Positions 8,098 through 16,725 of a stretch of 64,000 nt of DNA are shown one piece after another. The notes beneath the pieces are model-generated. The model did no database searches, was not told the origin of the DNA, and was given only the letters and a program-made list of their open reading frames with translations. The translations under genes were made by a program, and so were the position numbers. Source of the stretch: Streptomyces halstedii (GTDB taxonomy: Bacteria; Actinomycetota; Actinomycetes; Streptomycetales; Streptomycetaceae); NCBI GenBank assembly GCA_000720535.1, contig JOAZ01000001.1, forward strand, positions 469,994-533,993, given 5' to 3'. Positions within the stretch are counted from its first letter, which is position 1. Each line of letters begins with the position of its first letter.

Positions 8098-9675
8098 TCA
8101 GCCGGCGGCCTGTTCACCGTGTGGCACGGTGGCGCCCGCGGCGCTGACCGCCGCCGCCCCGGTCCTCGGTCCCGCGGCGTCCCCGCACGCCGGGGCGGTG
8201 ACGCGGGCGGGCGCGGCGCCCGAGGCGGCACCCGGGTCGAGGTCCGCGCCGGTCGGCAGCGTCGCGAGCAGCGGTGCCGGGACCGAGCCGATGTCGTCCT
8301 CGCCGTATCCGAGGGCCGACAGCGCCTCCTTCGACGGCACCCGGTACTTCACCCCGTTCTCCGCCACCAGGTACGTGGTGCCGCCGTGCGCGGCACCGCT
8401 GGCGTTCAGCGCCCGCACCAGCGCCCCGTGCCCCGGGCGTACGACACTGGCGTCCGGCTTCACGCACGCGGGCTCCGGCGGGCCCGCCGTGCCCTCCGAG
8501 ACGGCCACCGGTGCCAGCGCGTCCAGCGGGACCAGCACGGTACTGATCCGCGCGCCCTCGGACCCGCCCAGCACCTTCGCGCAGACCGCGCTCCCGCGCG
8601 GCACGGGCTGCGGCCGCGGCGGGCTCGCCGGGAGCTCCGCCGGGTCCGGCAGCCCGGCGTCCGAGGTCGCGCGGTGCCGGCGCAGCGCGTCCGCGCCGAC
8701 GGCCCGCGCGGTCGGCGACTCACCGGCATAGGCGTCCTTCTGGGTGGCCGGGTCGCCCAGGACCAGGGCCGCGCCGGTGCGGGTGAGCGGGGCCAGGCCG
8801 TCCGCGCGCAGCAGGTGGTAGGTGCTGTCCCCGCCCGGCACCGTCACCTCGAAGACCTGCCCCACCCGGGTGGGCCCGCCGCCCAGTTCCGGACCGGCCT
8901 CGCCGCGTTCCGGCAGGTCGGGCGGTGCCAGGTCCGGTCCGGGGGCCAGCGCGTCCAGGAACGCGGCGGAGACCGGCACGGCCGTCTCCGAGCCGTACCC
9001 GAGGGCGTTGCGCGCGTCCGACTTCTTGTCCACCGGCAGCCGGCTGCCGCGCCACACCAGGTACTCCTTCCCGTCCGGGCCGCGCACCAGCACGCCCCGG
9101 TCGCCGTCGATGGGACCGCTGCCCAGCGGCGCCCCGGCCACCACGGTCGTGGCACCGGGGTCCAGGGCGCCCCCGCTCGGCGTCCCTCCGGTGCCGGGCA
9201 GCGCGCCCTCGGTGCCGGTCACGCACACGTGCCAGGCACCGCCGTCGAGTTCGCCCGGCCCCGGCACGGTGTCCGGCGCTCCCGGGATACCCACCGGGGC
9301 ACCCACCGGGGTGCCGCTCAGCGAGGCCGTGGAGACGCTCACCGAGGTCATCCGGGCGCCCCCGATCAGGCGCGCGGAGGCGTAGTTGCGCACCGGGTGG
9401 AGCGCGCCCCCGATGTACAGGTAACGCGCCCCGGTGTCCCGGTTCACCACCAGGCTCTCGCCGGACCGCCAGGTGTCGTTGCCGCCGGGCCTCAGCAGCC
9501 CGTACACCGTCGCGCCCGCCGCGAGGAGCACCGTGACGAGCAGGCCGAAGACCACCCCGCGTGTGGTGCGCCCCAGGGGGCTCTCCGGGGCGTCCGGGTC
9601 GGCCATGAGCAGCCCCGAACTCAGCCTTCCCATCAGGAAACTGTGCGCCTGTACCTGGTCCCGTTTCGACTGCAC
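8098..9675 (-). CDS. eccB: T7SS core protein EccB
   Basis: A 525-residue bitopic membrane protein. The N-terminus MQSKRDQVQAHSFLMGRL is the EccB signature, followed by one transmembrane helix at residues about 40-60 (VVFGLLVTVLLAAGATVYGL) and a large external domain. That domain carries the repeated ALGYG/LGY segments of the EccB repeat fold. EccB is a structural part of the ESX membrane complex and joins EccC and EccD. The gene starts about 50 nt after eccD on the same strand. A Pro/Ala-rich tail ends the protein. Length is normal for the family. Confidence 0.95.
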   Translation of the reverse strand: MQSKRDQVQAHSFLMGRLSSGLLMADPDAPESPLGRTTRGVVFGLLVTVLLAAGATVYGLLRPGGNDTWRSGESLVVNRDTGARYLYIGGALHPVRNYASARLIGGARMTSVSVSTASLSGTPVGAPVGIPGAPDTVPGPGELDGGAWHVCVTGTEGALPGTGGTPSGGALDPGATTVVAGAPLGSGPIDGDRGVLVRGPDGKEYLVWRGSRLPVDKKSDARNALGYGSETAVPVSAAFLDALAPGPDLAPPDLPERGEAGPELGGGPTRVGQVFEVTVPGGDSTYHLLRADGLAPLTRTGAALVLGDPATQKDAYAGESPTARAVGADALRRHRATSDAGLPDPAELPASPPRPQPVPRGSAVCAKVLGGSEGARISTVLVPLDALAPVAVSEGTAGPPEPACVKPDASVVRPGHGALVRALNASGAAHGGTTYLVAENGVKYRVPSKEALSALGYGEDDIGSVPAPLLATLPTGADLDPGAASGAAPARVTAPACGDAAGPRTGAAAVSAAGATVPHGEQAAG

Positions 9676-9727
9676 TGCCTCTGACTCCGTCTCTCGTTCT
9701 CGCTCGTTCCGGTGCCGTGCCGGCGGA

Positions 9728-11128
9728 TCAGCCGAACAGCCCGCGCAGCCAGCCGAACAGTCCGGCCACCCACAGGGCGAGGGGCAGCAGCGCGACGGCG
9801 AACAGGGTGTGCGCGATCTCCGCCGCCCGGCCCCAGTACGGCAGCATCCGGCGTCCCGGCACCGTCCACGCGGCCAGGGTCAGCGCCGCCGCGACGCCCA
9901 GCAGCACCGCGAACACCACCGTGCGGCCGCCCGGTTCGGCGTCCTCGGCCCAGGCGTGGGCGAGCAGCAGCAGGCCCCAGGCGCCGGGCACCGCCAGGGC
10001 CAGCCGCTGGCCCACGTGCACCAGCCCGCGCGCGTGCAGGAGCAGCAGCAGCGTCAGTGCCAGCGAGGCCAGCACCTCGGCGAGGCCGGGGCGGTGGGTC
10101 AGCGGGACCAGGGCCGCGGCGGCGATCACCCCGGTCGCCGCGAACAGCGCGGTGATCCAGCGTCCGGCCAGCTCCGTGCGTTCGGCGACCTCCTCGCCGC
10201 GGTACGGCTCGATGCCCTCCTGGAGCTGCCGGGCATCGGACGGCAGCGCGGGCATCCGCATCCCGGCCAGCTTGAACGCCAGCGCCGGCGCGAAGCCCGC
10301 GCACAGCGCCACCACCGTGGCCACGACAGCCGCGGCGGCCTGCGGGGACAGCCCGCCGAACCCCATCAGCCCGCCGGCCACGGCGGTCGCCACCGCCACC
10401 ACGGCGGTGGCCAGCAGCGCCGGCGCGCCCACGGCGGTGGCGGCCAGCGCGAGCACCGCGCCGCCCGCGCCCGCCGCGCCCGCCGCCAGCAGGCGCGCGC
10501 CGACCACCCGCGCGGCGTCGGGGCCGGTCACGTCGCCGCCCGGCAGCACCCAGCCCGCAAGCGCCAGGCACGGCGCCACCAGGAGCCCCAGCGCGGTCGC
10601 GGACACCCGGTCGCCCACGGCGCGGCTCGCCGAACCGGCGCCCGCCAGCAGCAGCAGCCCGGCGACCGCGGCGCACAGCGCGCGGGAGGCCCCGGGAGTA
10701 CCCGGCCAGAACAGCAGAAGGAGGGCCGCCACCACCGCGGCGCCGGCGGCGCCCACCAGGAACAGCCGCGCCGCGTCCGGGCTCCAGTTGTGCAGCCGAC
10801 GGCCCGCCGTGTCGGCGATCCCGTCCACGAGGTCGTCCAGCCGGGCTTCGGGCAACGCCTCGGTGTGCGGACGCAGATGGAGCACGGCGCCGTCGGTGAG
10901 ACCGGCCTGCGCGAGCGTGGCCTCCTCGTCCAGGGGCGCGTCGCCGAGCTGCTGGAGTACCCAGCCCGCGTGGTCCAGGCCGGATTCCTCCGCCTCCTCG
11001 CCCACGTACCGCAGCAGGGTCGGCAGCAGGTCGGCGACGGGCACGTCGGAGGGCACGGCCAGATCGATGGAGACGGCCGGAGCACGTACGGTGAGGCGGC
11101 ACAGTTCGGCCACCGCGCTGTCGGTCAT
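9728..11128 (-). CDS. eccD: T7SS integral membrane channel protein EccD
   Basis: A 466-residue protein. Residues 1-90 form the ubiquitin-like cytosolic domain (CRLTVRAPAVSIDLAVPSDV through GAVLHLRP); from about residue 120 on there are some 11 hydrophobic membrane helices, ending WVAGLFGWLRGLFG. EccD makes up most of the membrane vestibule of the ESX complex. I chose ATG at 11128 because the ubiquitin-like fold begins there; upstream in-frame codons encode basic, non-conserved sequence. It is probably co-transcribed with eccB and divergent from eccC. Confidence 0.93.
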   Translation of the reverse strand: MTDSAVAELCRLTVRAPAVSIDLAVPSDVPVADLLPTLLRYVGEEAEESGLDHAGWVLQQLGDAPLDEEATLAQAGLTDGAVLHLRPHTEALPEARLDDLVDGIADTAGRRLHNWSPDAARLFLVGAAGAAVVAALLLLFWPGTPGASRALCAAVAGLLLLAGAGSASRAVGDRVSATALGLLVAPCLALAGWVLPGGDVTGPDAARVVGARLLAAGAAGAGGAVLALAATAVGAPALLATAVVAVATAVAGGLMGFGGLSPQAAAAVVATVVALCAGFAPALAFKLAGMRMPALPSDARQLQEGIEPYRGEEVAERTELAGRWITALFAATGVIAAAALVPLTHRPGLAEVLASLALTLLLLLHARGLVHVGQRLALAVPGAWGLLLLAHAWAEDAEPGGRTVVFAVLLGVAAALTLAAWTVPGRRMLPYWGRAAEIAHTLFAVALLPLALWVAGLFGWLRGLFG

Positions 11129-11514
11129 GTTGTGAACTCTCGTCTCCCGGTACGGGTGCGGACAGGGAAAGGCCAAAAGGAGCCTCGGGAGCAGCCGTGA
11201 GCGGGCCTCGGAAGATGCGGGGGGACGTACGGAAAGAGGGCCGGTAACGGTCATGCGCACATGGACATGTGCGATGTTCCGTGTGCAGACTACTGCCGCC
11301 GCAGACGTGATTGTCGCGGGGATCCCCTCGTTCCCGGTACGTCGATGACCGTTCTCGGTGTAATTCTCCCGGACTGTTCACCGGGGGTTCAGTGCGCTTT
11401 CGCGGGTGTCCCGGGATTCTGGGACACTGCCATGCGTTCCTGGTGCACGGATGTCCGTGCCCGGTGAAATTGGACGCTGGCGCAATTACCCGTCGATCCG
11501 GGAGGTTTTGTCCC
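11129..11514. promoter_or_regulatory. Divergent eccD/eccC promoter region with two inverted repeats
   Basis: This gene-free stretch separates two divergent core T7SS genes, so it should hold both promoters. Two clear inverted repeats are present. CGCACATG at 11256-11263 pairs with CATGTGCG at 11266-11273 across 2 nt. GTGTCCC at 11406-11412 pairs with GGGACAC at 11421-11427 across 8 nt. Both have the size of dimeric regulator sites. No -35/-10 pair could be fixed with confidence. Confidence 0.5.
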
Positions 11515-14500
11515 TTGAGTGTGGTTCTGATTCGCCGGCCCGCCCGCCGGCGCGGGCCGGAAATGCCCGAGGGACAATTGACGCTCCAGGAACCACCGGT
11601 CCTCGCGGAGACGGTGCCGGACACCTCCGCGTTCTGGACCTACCTGCCGATGGCGATGATGTCGGTGTCGATGATGCTGATGTTCCTCCGCCCCGGAGGG
11701 GCCAACGGCGTCTTCATGTACATAGCCATGGGCATGATGATGCTGGCCGCGGTCGCCATGCTCGTCGGCCAGTTCATGCGCACCGCCGGCCAGCGCAAGC
11801 AGCGCCTCAAGGGCGAGCGCCGCGACTACCTGCGCTACCTCTCCCAGACCCGGCGGCGGGTACGGCAGACGATCGTCGAGCAGCAGCGTGCCCTGGCCTG
11901 GCGCCACCCCGAACCGGCCGCCCTGCGGTCCATGGTGCGCACCACCCGGCTGTGGGAACGCCGCCCGGCGGACGAGGACTTCGGAGAGGTCCGGCTCGCC
12001 GTGGGCGAGCAGCAGCTCGCTCTCACCCTCACCCCCGTCTCCACCCGCCCGGTGGAGGACCTGGAACCGCTGTGCGCGCACGCGCTGCGCCGCTTCATCC
12101 GGGCCTACTCCACCGTCCCCGAACAGCCCATCGGCCTCTACCTCCGCTCCTCCGCACGGGTGTTGCTCCGGGGCGACGAGGAGGCCACGCGCGGACTCGT
12201 GCGGGCCGTACTGGGCCAGCTCGCCGTCTTCCACGCCCCCGAGGAGCTGTGGATCGCGGTCTGCGTCAGCGACGAGCGCCGCGCCGGGTGGGAGTGGGCC
12301 AAGTGGCTCCCGCACGTGCTGCACCCCTACGAGGAGGACGGAGCGGGCCCCGTCCGCCGGATCGCCGCCGACATCGCCGAACTCGACGACCTGCTGGGCG
12401 CCGAGTTCGCCGAACGCCCCGTGTTCGACCCGGAGTCGGTGCCCGGCCGCGAGGAGCCGTACACCGTCGTCGTCATCGACGGCGTCTCCGTCCCCGAGGG
12501 CCACCGCTGGGACGGCCCCGGCTACCGCAACGCCGTGATCCTCGACCTCTCCGGGGCGGTGCGCTGGCGGCCCGGCCGCAACACCCTGCGCCTCACCGTC
12601 GAAAAGGACGCGGTCGGTCTGGTCCGCACCGACCGCAGCCGCAAGGAGCGCACCACCGTGCTGGGCCGCCCCGACCGGCTGGGCGCCGTCGCGGCGGAGT
12701 CCCTCGCCCGGCTGCTGGCGGCGCCGCGCCTGCGGGTGGGCACCGACCTCTCGCAGCCGATGGAGAGCGATGTCGAACTGACCGCTCTGCTCGGCATACC
12801 CGACCTGCACCGCCATGACCCGGAAGCCCTGTGGGCCAAGCGCACCGGCGCCGCACGGCTGCGCGTGCCCGTCGCGGTCGGCACCGACGGGCGGCCGGTC
12901 GAGCTGGACATCAAGGAGTCCGCCCAGGGCGGCATGGGCCCGCACGGCATGCTCATCGGGGCCACCGGCTCCGGCAAGAGCGAACTGCTGCGCACCCTGG
13001 TGCTCGGTCTGGCCCTCACCAACTCCTCCGAGACCCTCAACTTCGTCCTGGTCGACTTCAAGGGCGGCGCGACCTTCCTCGGACTGGACGAACTGCCGCA
13101 CACCTCGGCCGTGATCACCAACCTGGCCGACGAAGTCGCCCTGGTGGAACGCATGCAGGACGCCCTCCACGGGGAACTGCTGCGCCGCCAGGAGCTGCTG
13201 CGCTCGGCCGGGAACTACACCTCCGCGCTGGAGTACGAGCGCGCCCGCGCCCAGGGCACCGACCTGGCCCCGCTCCCCAGCCTGTTCGTGGTCGTCGACG
13301 AGTTCAGCGAACTGCTCGCCGCCCACCGCGAGTTCATGGACCTCTTCGTGATGATCGGACGCCTCGGCCGCTCGCTCGGCGTGCATCTGCTGCTCGCCTC
13401 GCAACGGCTGGACGAGGGCCGGATGCACCAGCTGGAGAGCCATCTGTCCTACCGGGTGGGGCTGCGCACCTTCTCCGCCATGGAGAGCCGCGGCGTGCTC
13501 GGCGTCCCCGACGCGTACCAGCTGCCCTCCGAGCCCGGTAACGGCTACCTCAAGTCCGGTGTGGAGCCGCTGGTCCGGTTCCGCGCCGCCTACTCCTCCG
13601 GGCTCTACCGGCGGCGTACCGGCGCGGTGGTCCGGGCCCGGGTGGCCAGCCAGGTGGTGCCGTGGACCAGCGGCTGGGTGGTCCCGCGCACCCTCGCCCC
13701 GGAGGCCGAGCCGGCCCCGCCGGCCGAGGCCGAGCAGGAGTCCGGCGAGGAGGAGACCCTGATCGGCGTGGCCCTGGACCGGCTGCGGGAATCAGGCCCC
13801 CCGGCGCACGAGGTGTGGCTGCCGCCGCTGGACGAACCCTCCCCGCTGGACGCCCTGCTGCCCGGCCTCGCCCCCGACCCCGACCGGGGTCTGACCCCCG
13901 CGGGCCGGGCCGGGCACGGCAAGCTGCGGGCCCCGGTCGGCCTGGTGGACAAGCCGTTCGAGCAGCGGCGCGACCCGCTGGTCGTGGACCTCGCCGGGGC
14001 GGGCGGCCACGTCGCCGTCGCCGGTGGTTCGCAGAGCGGCAAGTCCACCCTCACCCGCACCCTGATCTGCTCCCTCGCGCTCACCCACACCCCGGCCGAA
14101 GTGCAGTTCTACTGCCTGGACTTCGGCGGCGGCGGACTCTCGCAGCTCGCCGGGCTGCCGCACGTCGGCGGGGTCGCGGCCCGCCTCGACCCGGAACGGG
14201 TCAACCGCACGGTGGCCGAGGTGATGACGGTGCTGGCCCGGCGCGAGCAGCTCTTCGTGGACCACGCGGTGGACTCCATGGCCTCCTACCGGCGCCGCCG
14301 GGCGGCGGGGGAGTTCCCCGACGAGCGGTTCGGTGACGTGTTCGTGGTCGTGGACGGCTGGTCCACCGTGCGGCAGGACTACGACGACCTCGTCCCCAAG
14401 TTCAACGAGCTGGCCGCGCGCGGTCTCAACTACGGAGTCCACCTGATCGTCACCACCGCCCGCTGGGTCGAGCTGTCCGCACAGGTGCGCGACCAGGCCG

Positions 14501-15498
14501 CGACCCGGCTGGAGCTGCGGATGGGCGATCCGATGGACTCCGAGGTGGACATGCGCAAGGCCCGCTCGGTACCGCGCTCCGGCGGCCGGGGGCTCACCGC
14601 CGACAGCAAGCTGCACTTCCTGGCCGGTCTGCCCAGGATCGACGGCGGCAGCGGCACCGACGACCTCGGCGACGGCGTGGCGCACCTGGTCTCCCAGATC
14701 GCCGAACACTGGCGGGGCCGCCCCGCGCCCCCGGTACGGATGCTGCCGCACCGCCTCCCGGTCGCCGAACTCCCCGAGGCCGCACCGACCGAGGGCGGCG
14801 GGCTGCGACTGCCGCTGGGCCTCGACCAGGACGGCCTGGAGCCCGTCTGGCACGACTTCAGCCGCACCCCGCACCTGATCGCGGTGGGCGACACGGAGAG
14901 CGGCAAGACCAACCTGCTGCGGCGCGTCGCCGCCGGGATCATCGCCCGCTACACCCCCGCCGAGGCGAAGATCATCGTGGTGGACTACCGCCGCGAACTG
15001 GTCGACGCCGTGCCGGAGGAGTACCGCATCGGCCACGTCGTCTCGCTGGACAACCTGCGGGAGACCGTGGACGGCGTGGCACGGGCGATGCAGACCAGGC
15101 AGCCCGGCCCGGACATCGCCCCCGCCCGGATGCGGCAGTGCGACTGGTGGACGGGCCCCCGGCTGTTCGTGCTGGTGGACGACTACGACATGGTCGCGGG
15201 CAACTCCTTCCAGAGCCCCTTCGAACCGCTCTTCGACCATCTCGCGCTCGGCTTCGAACTCGGCCTGCACGTGGTCGTCGCCCGCAGCGCGATGGGCGCG
15301 GGACGCGGGCTCAACGAGGCGCTGCTGCGACGGCTCGACGAGACCAACACCCCGGCGCTGCTGATGTCCTGCCCGCCCACCGAGGGCTTCCTCTTCGGCA
15401 ACGTGAAACCGCGCAACCTGCCCCCGGGCCGTGCCTTCCACATCGCCCGCCGCAAGGCGAAGCTGGTGCAGACGGCACTGGCCGAGGGCACCGGCTGA
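11515..15498 (+). CDS. eccC: T7SS ATPase EccC (fused EccCa/EccCb)
   Basis: A 1327-residue motor ATPase of the ESX secretion complex. Two transmembrane helices lie at residues about 40-85 (MMSVSMMLMFL, YIAMGMMMLAAVAMLVG), followed by three FtsK/SpoIIIE modules with Walker A GATGSGKSE near residue 482, GGSQSGKST near 837 and GDTESGKTN near 1125. Module 1 has a full Walker B with catalytic Glu (LFVVVDEFSEL); modules 2 and 3 have VVVDGWS and VLVDDYD. This matches the usual pattern in which only the first module is a competent ATPase and the others bind substrate. The start is taken as TTG at 11515 because GGAGG lies 9 nt upstream. EccCa and EccCb are fused, as is typical outside ESX-1. Confidence 0.95.
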   Translation: MSVVLIRRPARRRGPEMPEGQLTLQEPPVLAETVPDTSAFWTYLPMAMMSVSMMLMFLRPGGANGVFMYIAMGMMMLAAVAMLVGQFMRTAGQRKQRLKGERRDYLRYLSQTRRRVRQTIVEQQRALAWRHPEPAALRSMVRTTRLWERRPADEDFGEVRLAVGEQQLALTLTPVSTRPVEDLEPLCAHALRRFIRAYSTVPEQPIGLYLRSSARVLLRGDEEATRGLVRAVLGQLAVFHAPEELWIAVCVSDERRAGWEWAKWLPHVLHPYEEDGAGPVRRIAADIAELDDLLGAEFAERPVFDPESVPGREEPYTVVVIDGVSVPEGHRWDGPGYRNAVILDLSGAVRWRPGRNTLRLTVEKDAVGLVRTDRSRKERTTVLGRPDRLGAVAAESLARLLAAPRLRVGTDLSQPMESDVELTALLGIPDLHRHDPEALWAKRTGAARLRVPVAVGTDGRPVELDIKESAQGGMGPHGMLIGATGSGKSELLRTLVLGLALTNSSETLNFVLVDFKGGATFLGLDELPHTSAVITNLADEVALVERMQDALHGELLRRQELLRSAGNYTSALEYERARAQGTDLAPLPSLFVVVDEFSELLAAHREFMDLFVMIGRLGRSLGVHLLLASQRLDEGRMHQLESHLSYRVGLRTFSAMESRGVLGVPDAYQLPSEPGNGYLKSGVEPLVRFRAAYSSGLYRRRTGAVVRARVASQVVPWTSGWVVPRTLAPEAEPAPPAEAEQESGEEETLIGVALDRLRESGPPAHEVWLPPLDEPSPLDALLPGLAPDPDRGLTPAGRAGHGKLRAPVGLVDKPFEQRRDPLVVDLAGAGGHVAVAGGSQSGKSTLTRTLICSLALTHTPAEVQFYCLDFGGGGLSQLAGLPHVGGVAARLDPERVNRTVAEVMTVLARREQLFVDHAVDSMASYRRRRAAGEFPDERFGDVFVVVDGWSTVRQDYDDLVPKFNELAARGLNYGVHLIVTTARWVELSAQVRDQAATRLELRMGDPMDSEVDMRKARSVPRSGGRGLTADSKLHFLAGLPRIDGGSGTDDLGDGVAHLVSQIAEHWRGRPAPPVRMLPHRLPVAELPEAAPTEGGGLRLPLGLDQDGLEPVWHDFSRTPHLIAVGDTESGKTNLLRRVAAGIIARYTPAEAKIIVVDYRRELVDAVPEEYRIGHVVSLDNLRETVDGVARAMQTRQPGPDIAPARMRQCDWWTGPRLFVLVDDYDMVAGNSFQSPFEPLFDHLALGFELGLHVVVARSAMGAGRGLNEALLRRLDETNTPALLMSCPPTEGFLFGNVKPRNLPPGRAFHIARRKAKLVQTALAEGTG

Positions 15499-16714
15499 AC
15501 CGAACGAGGGGCGGGCCCGCCGGTGTGGCGGGGCCCCCCCCCCCCCGGGGGGCGCCCCCCCCCCCCTTTCTTCCGCGGGCCCCCCCCCCGCGCCCCGCCC
15601 CCCCCCCCCCCTCCTCCGCCCGCTCGTCCCCGGTGCGCGCCGCCGGGTCCGCCACGGCGGTGACGGCCGCGTACGCGTCGAGCTGGGGCACGTCCGCGGG
15701 GTAGGCCGTCGAGACCAGCCGCTGTGCCACCTCGTCCGCGGACGCCTCCGGGTGCGCCCCCCGGACGACCGCCGCGGCCCCCGCCGTGTACGCCGCGGCC
15801 AACGACGGCCCCGCGCCCAGGAAGTGGCCCGCGCCCCGCGGCCCGCCGGACACGATGCCCGCCCCCGGCGCCGCGAGGTCCACGCCCGAGGTCTCCAGGG
15901 CCTGGTCCGGCCGGGCCCCCGACGGAACCATGTCCACCACCGAGATCACCCCCGGTTCCGAGGCGGGCCAGTACTGCCGGGCGGGCACCGGGTCGGCGGT
16001 GGCCGCCGGCGGGTCCGGGGTCGCGGCGGCCACGACCACCACGCCCGCCCGCCGGGCCTCCCGCACCGCCGAGGTCAGCTCCGCGCTGCGCTTCGGCAGC
16101 GCGACCGACACCGTGATCACGTCGGCCTTCGCGTCCACCGCGGCCCGCAGCGCCTCCGCGACCCGTGCCGCGTCCGGTCTGCCCAGCGCGTCCGTACCCC
16201 GCAGGCCCAGCACCCGGGCCCGGGGCGCCACCCCGCTCAGGCCCGGCGTGCCGCCGCTCGCGCCCGCCACCAGGTTCGCCACGAACGTCCCGTGCCCCAC
16301 ACAGTCCTCGCCGCCCTCCCCACGGGAGGTGACCCGCCCCTTGAGCGCGGCCGCGGACGAGGCGACCCCGGTGTCGACGACGGCGACGGTCACGCCCTCG
16401 CCCTGACCGTGCCGGTGCACCCGGCCGAGGTCGAGCCGCTGCCGCGACCAGTCCTCCTTCTCGGCCTTCGTCTTCGAGGCGGGCGTGCACGCCGACCGGT
16501 CGGGGTCGTCGGGGAGCACCGACGGCAGTGCGGGCAGCTCCTGCTCCTCACCGGCGGCGCGCCAGGCGCCCCCGGGGGCCCGTACGGCCGCGCCCGCCGG
16601 TACCGCGCCCGACAGCAGCAGCAGCGCCGCGAGCCCGGCACCGGCCACCGCCCGTACCGGTCCGGGGCCGGCGGACGTACGACCACCGGGGCCGGGGTAC
16701 CGCGCGCCCGTCAC
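15311..16714 (-). CDS. mycP: Mycosin (MycP) subtilisin-like protease, 3' end unreliable
   Basis: This S8 serine protease processes or stabilises ESX components at the outer face of the membrane. The start is GTG at 16714, 7 nt after GAGGGG; an upstream GTG overlaps the stop of the AAA+ gene. A signal peptide (GLAALLLLSGAVPAGAA) is followed by the catalytic Asp in VAVVDTGV, His in GHGTFVANLVAG and Ser in GPSLAAAYTAG, where the usual GTS is GPS. The catalytic domain ends near 15625. Beyond that the frame runs through poly-G/C sequence and antisense to eccC until 15311. The C-terminal membrane anchor expected in mycosins is absent, so the last 100 or so codons are probably not real. Confidence 0.75.
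   Translation of the reverse strand: MTGARYPGPGGRTSAGPGPVRAVAGAGLAALLLLSGAVPAGAAVRAPGGAWRAAGEEQELPALPSVLPDDPDRSACTPASKTKAEKEDWSRQRLDLGRVHRHGQGEGVTVAVVDTGVASSAAALKGRVTSRGEGGEDCVGHGTFVANLVAGASGGTPGLSGVAPRARVLGLRGTDALGRPDAARVAEALRAAVDAKADVITVSVALPKRSAELTSAVREARRAGVVVVAAATPDPPAATADPVPARQYWPASEPGVISVVDMVPSGARPDQALETSGVDLAAPGAGIVSGGPRGAGHFLGAGPSLAAAYTAGAAAVVRGAHPEASADEVAQRLVSTAYPADVPQLDAYAAVTAVADPAARTGDERAEEGGGGAGRGGGARGRKGGGGAPRGGGGPATPAGPPLVRFSRCPRPVPSAPASPCGGRCGRHGPGAGCAVSRCRRGSPRWAGRTSAAPGCWSRRAVAAAPR
15531..15615. other. Homopolymer-rich tract, probable sequence or assembly defect
   Basis: Within 85 bp there are C runs of about 13 (15534-15546), 12 (15555-15566), 10 (15580-15589) and 14 (15598-15611), broken by G runs. 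No other gene-border in this window looks like this. It lies exactly between the eccC stop and the mycosin 3' end, where the mycosin anchor, and often eccE, would be expected. A base-calling or assembly fault is the simplest explanation. Confidence 0.7.
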
Positions 16715-16725
16715 CACGCGGCCCC

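Noticed and set aside
7741-9684. 647-codon plus-strand open frame opposite eccB
   Set aside because: Arg/Gly/Ala-rich shadow of eccB with no ribosome site.
11389-13443. 684-codon minus-strand open frame opposite eccC
   Set aside because: Shadow of the EccC ATPase coding sequence.
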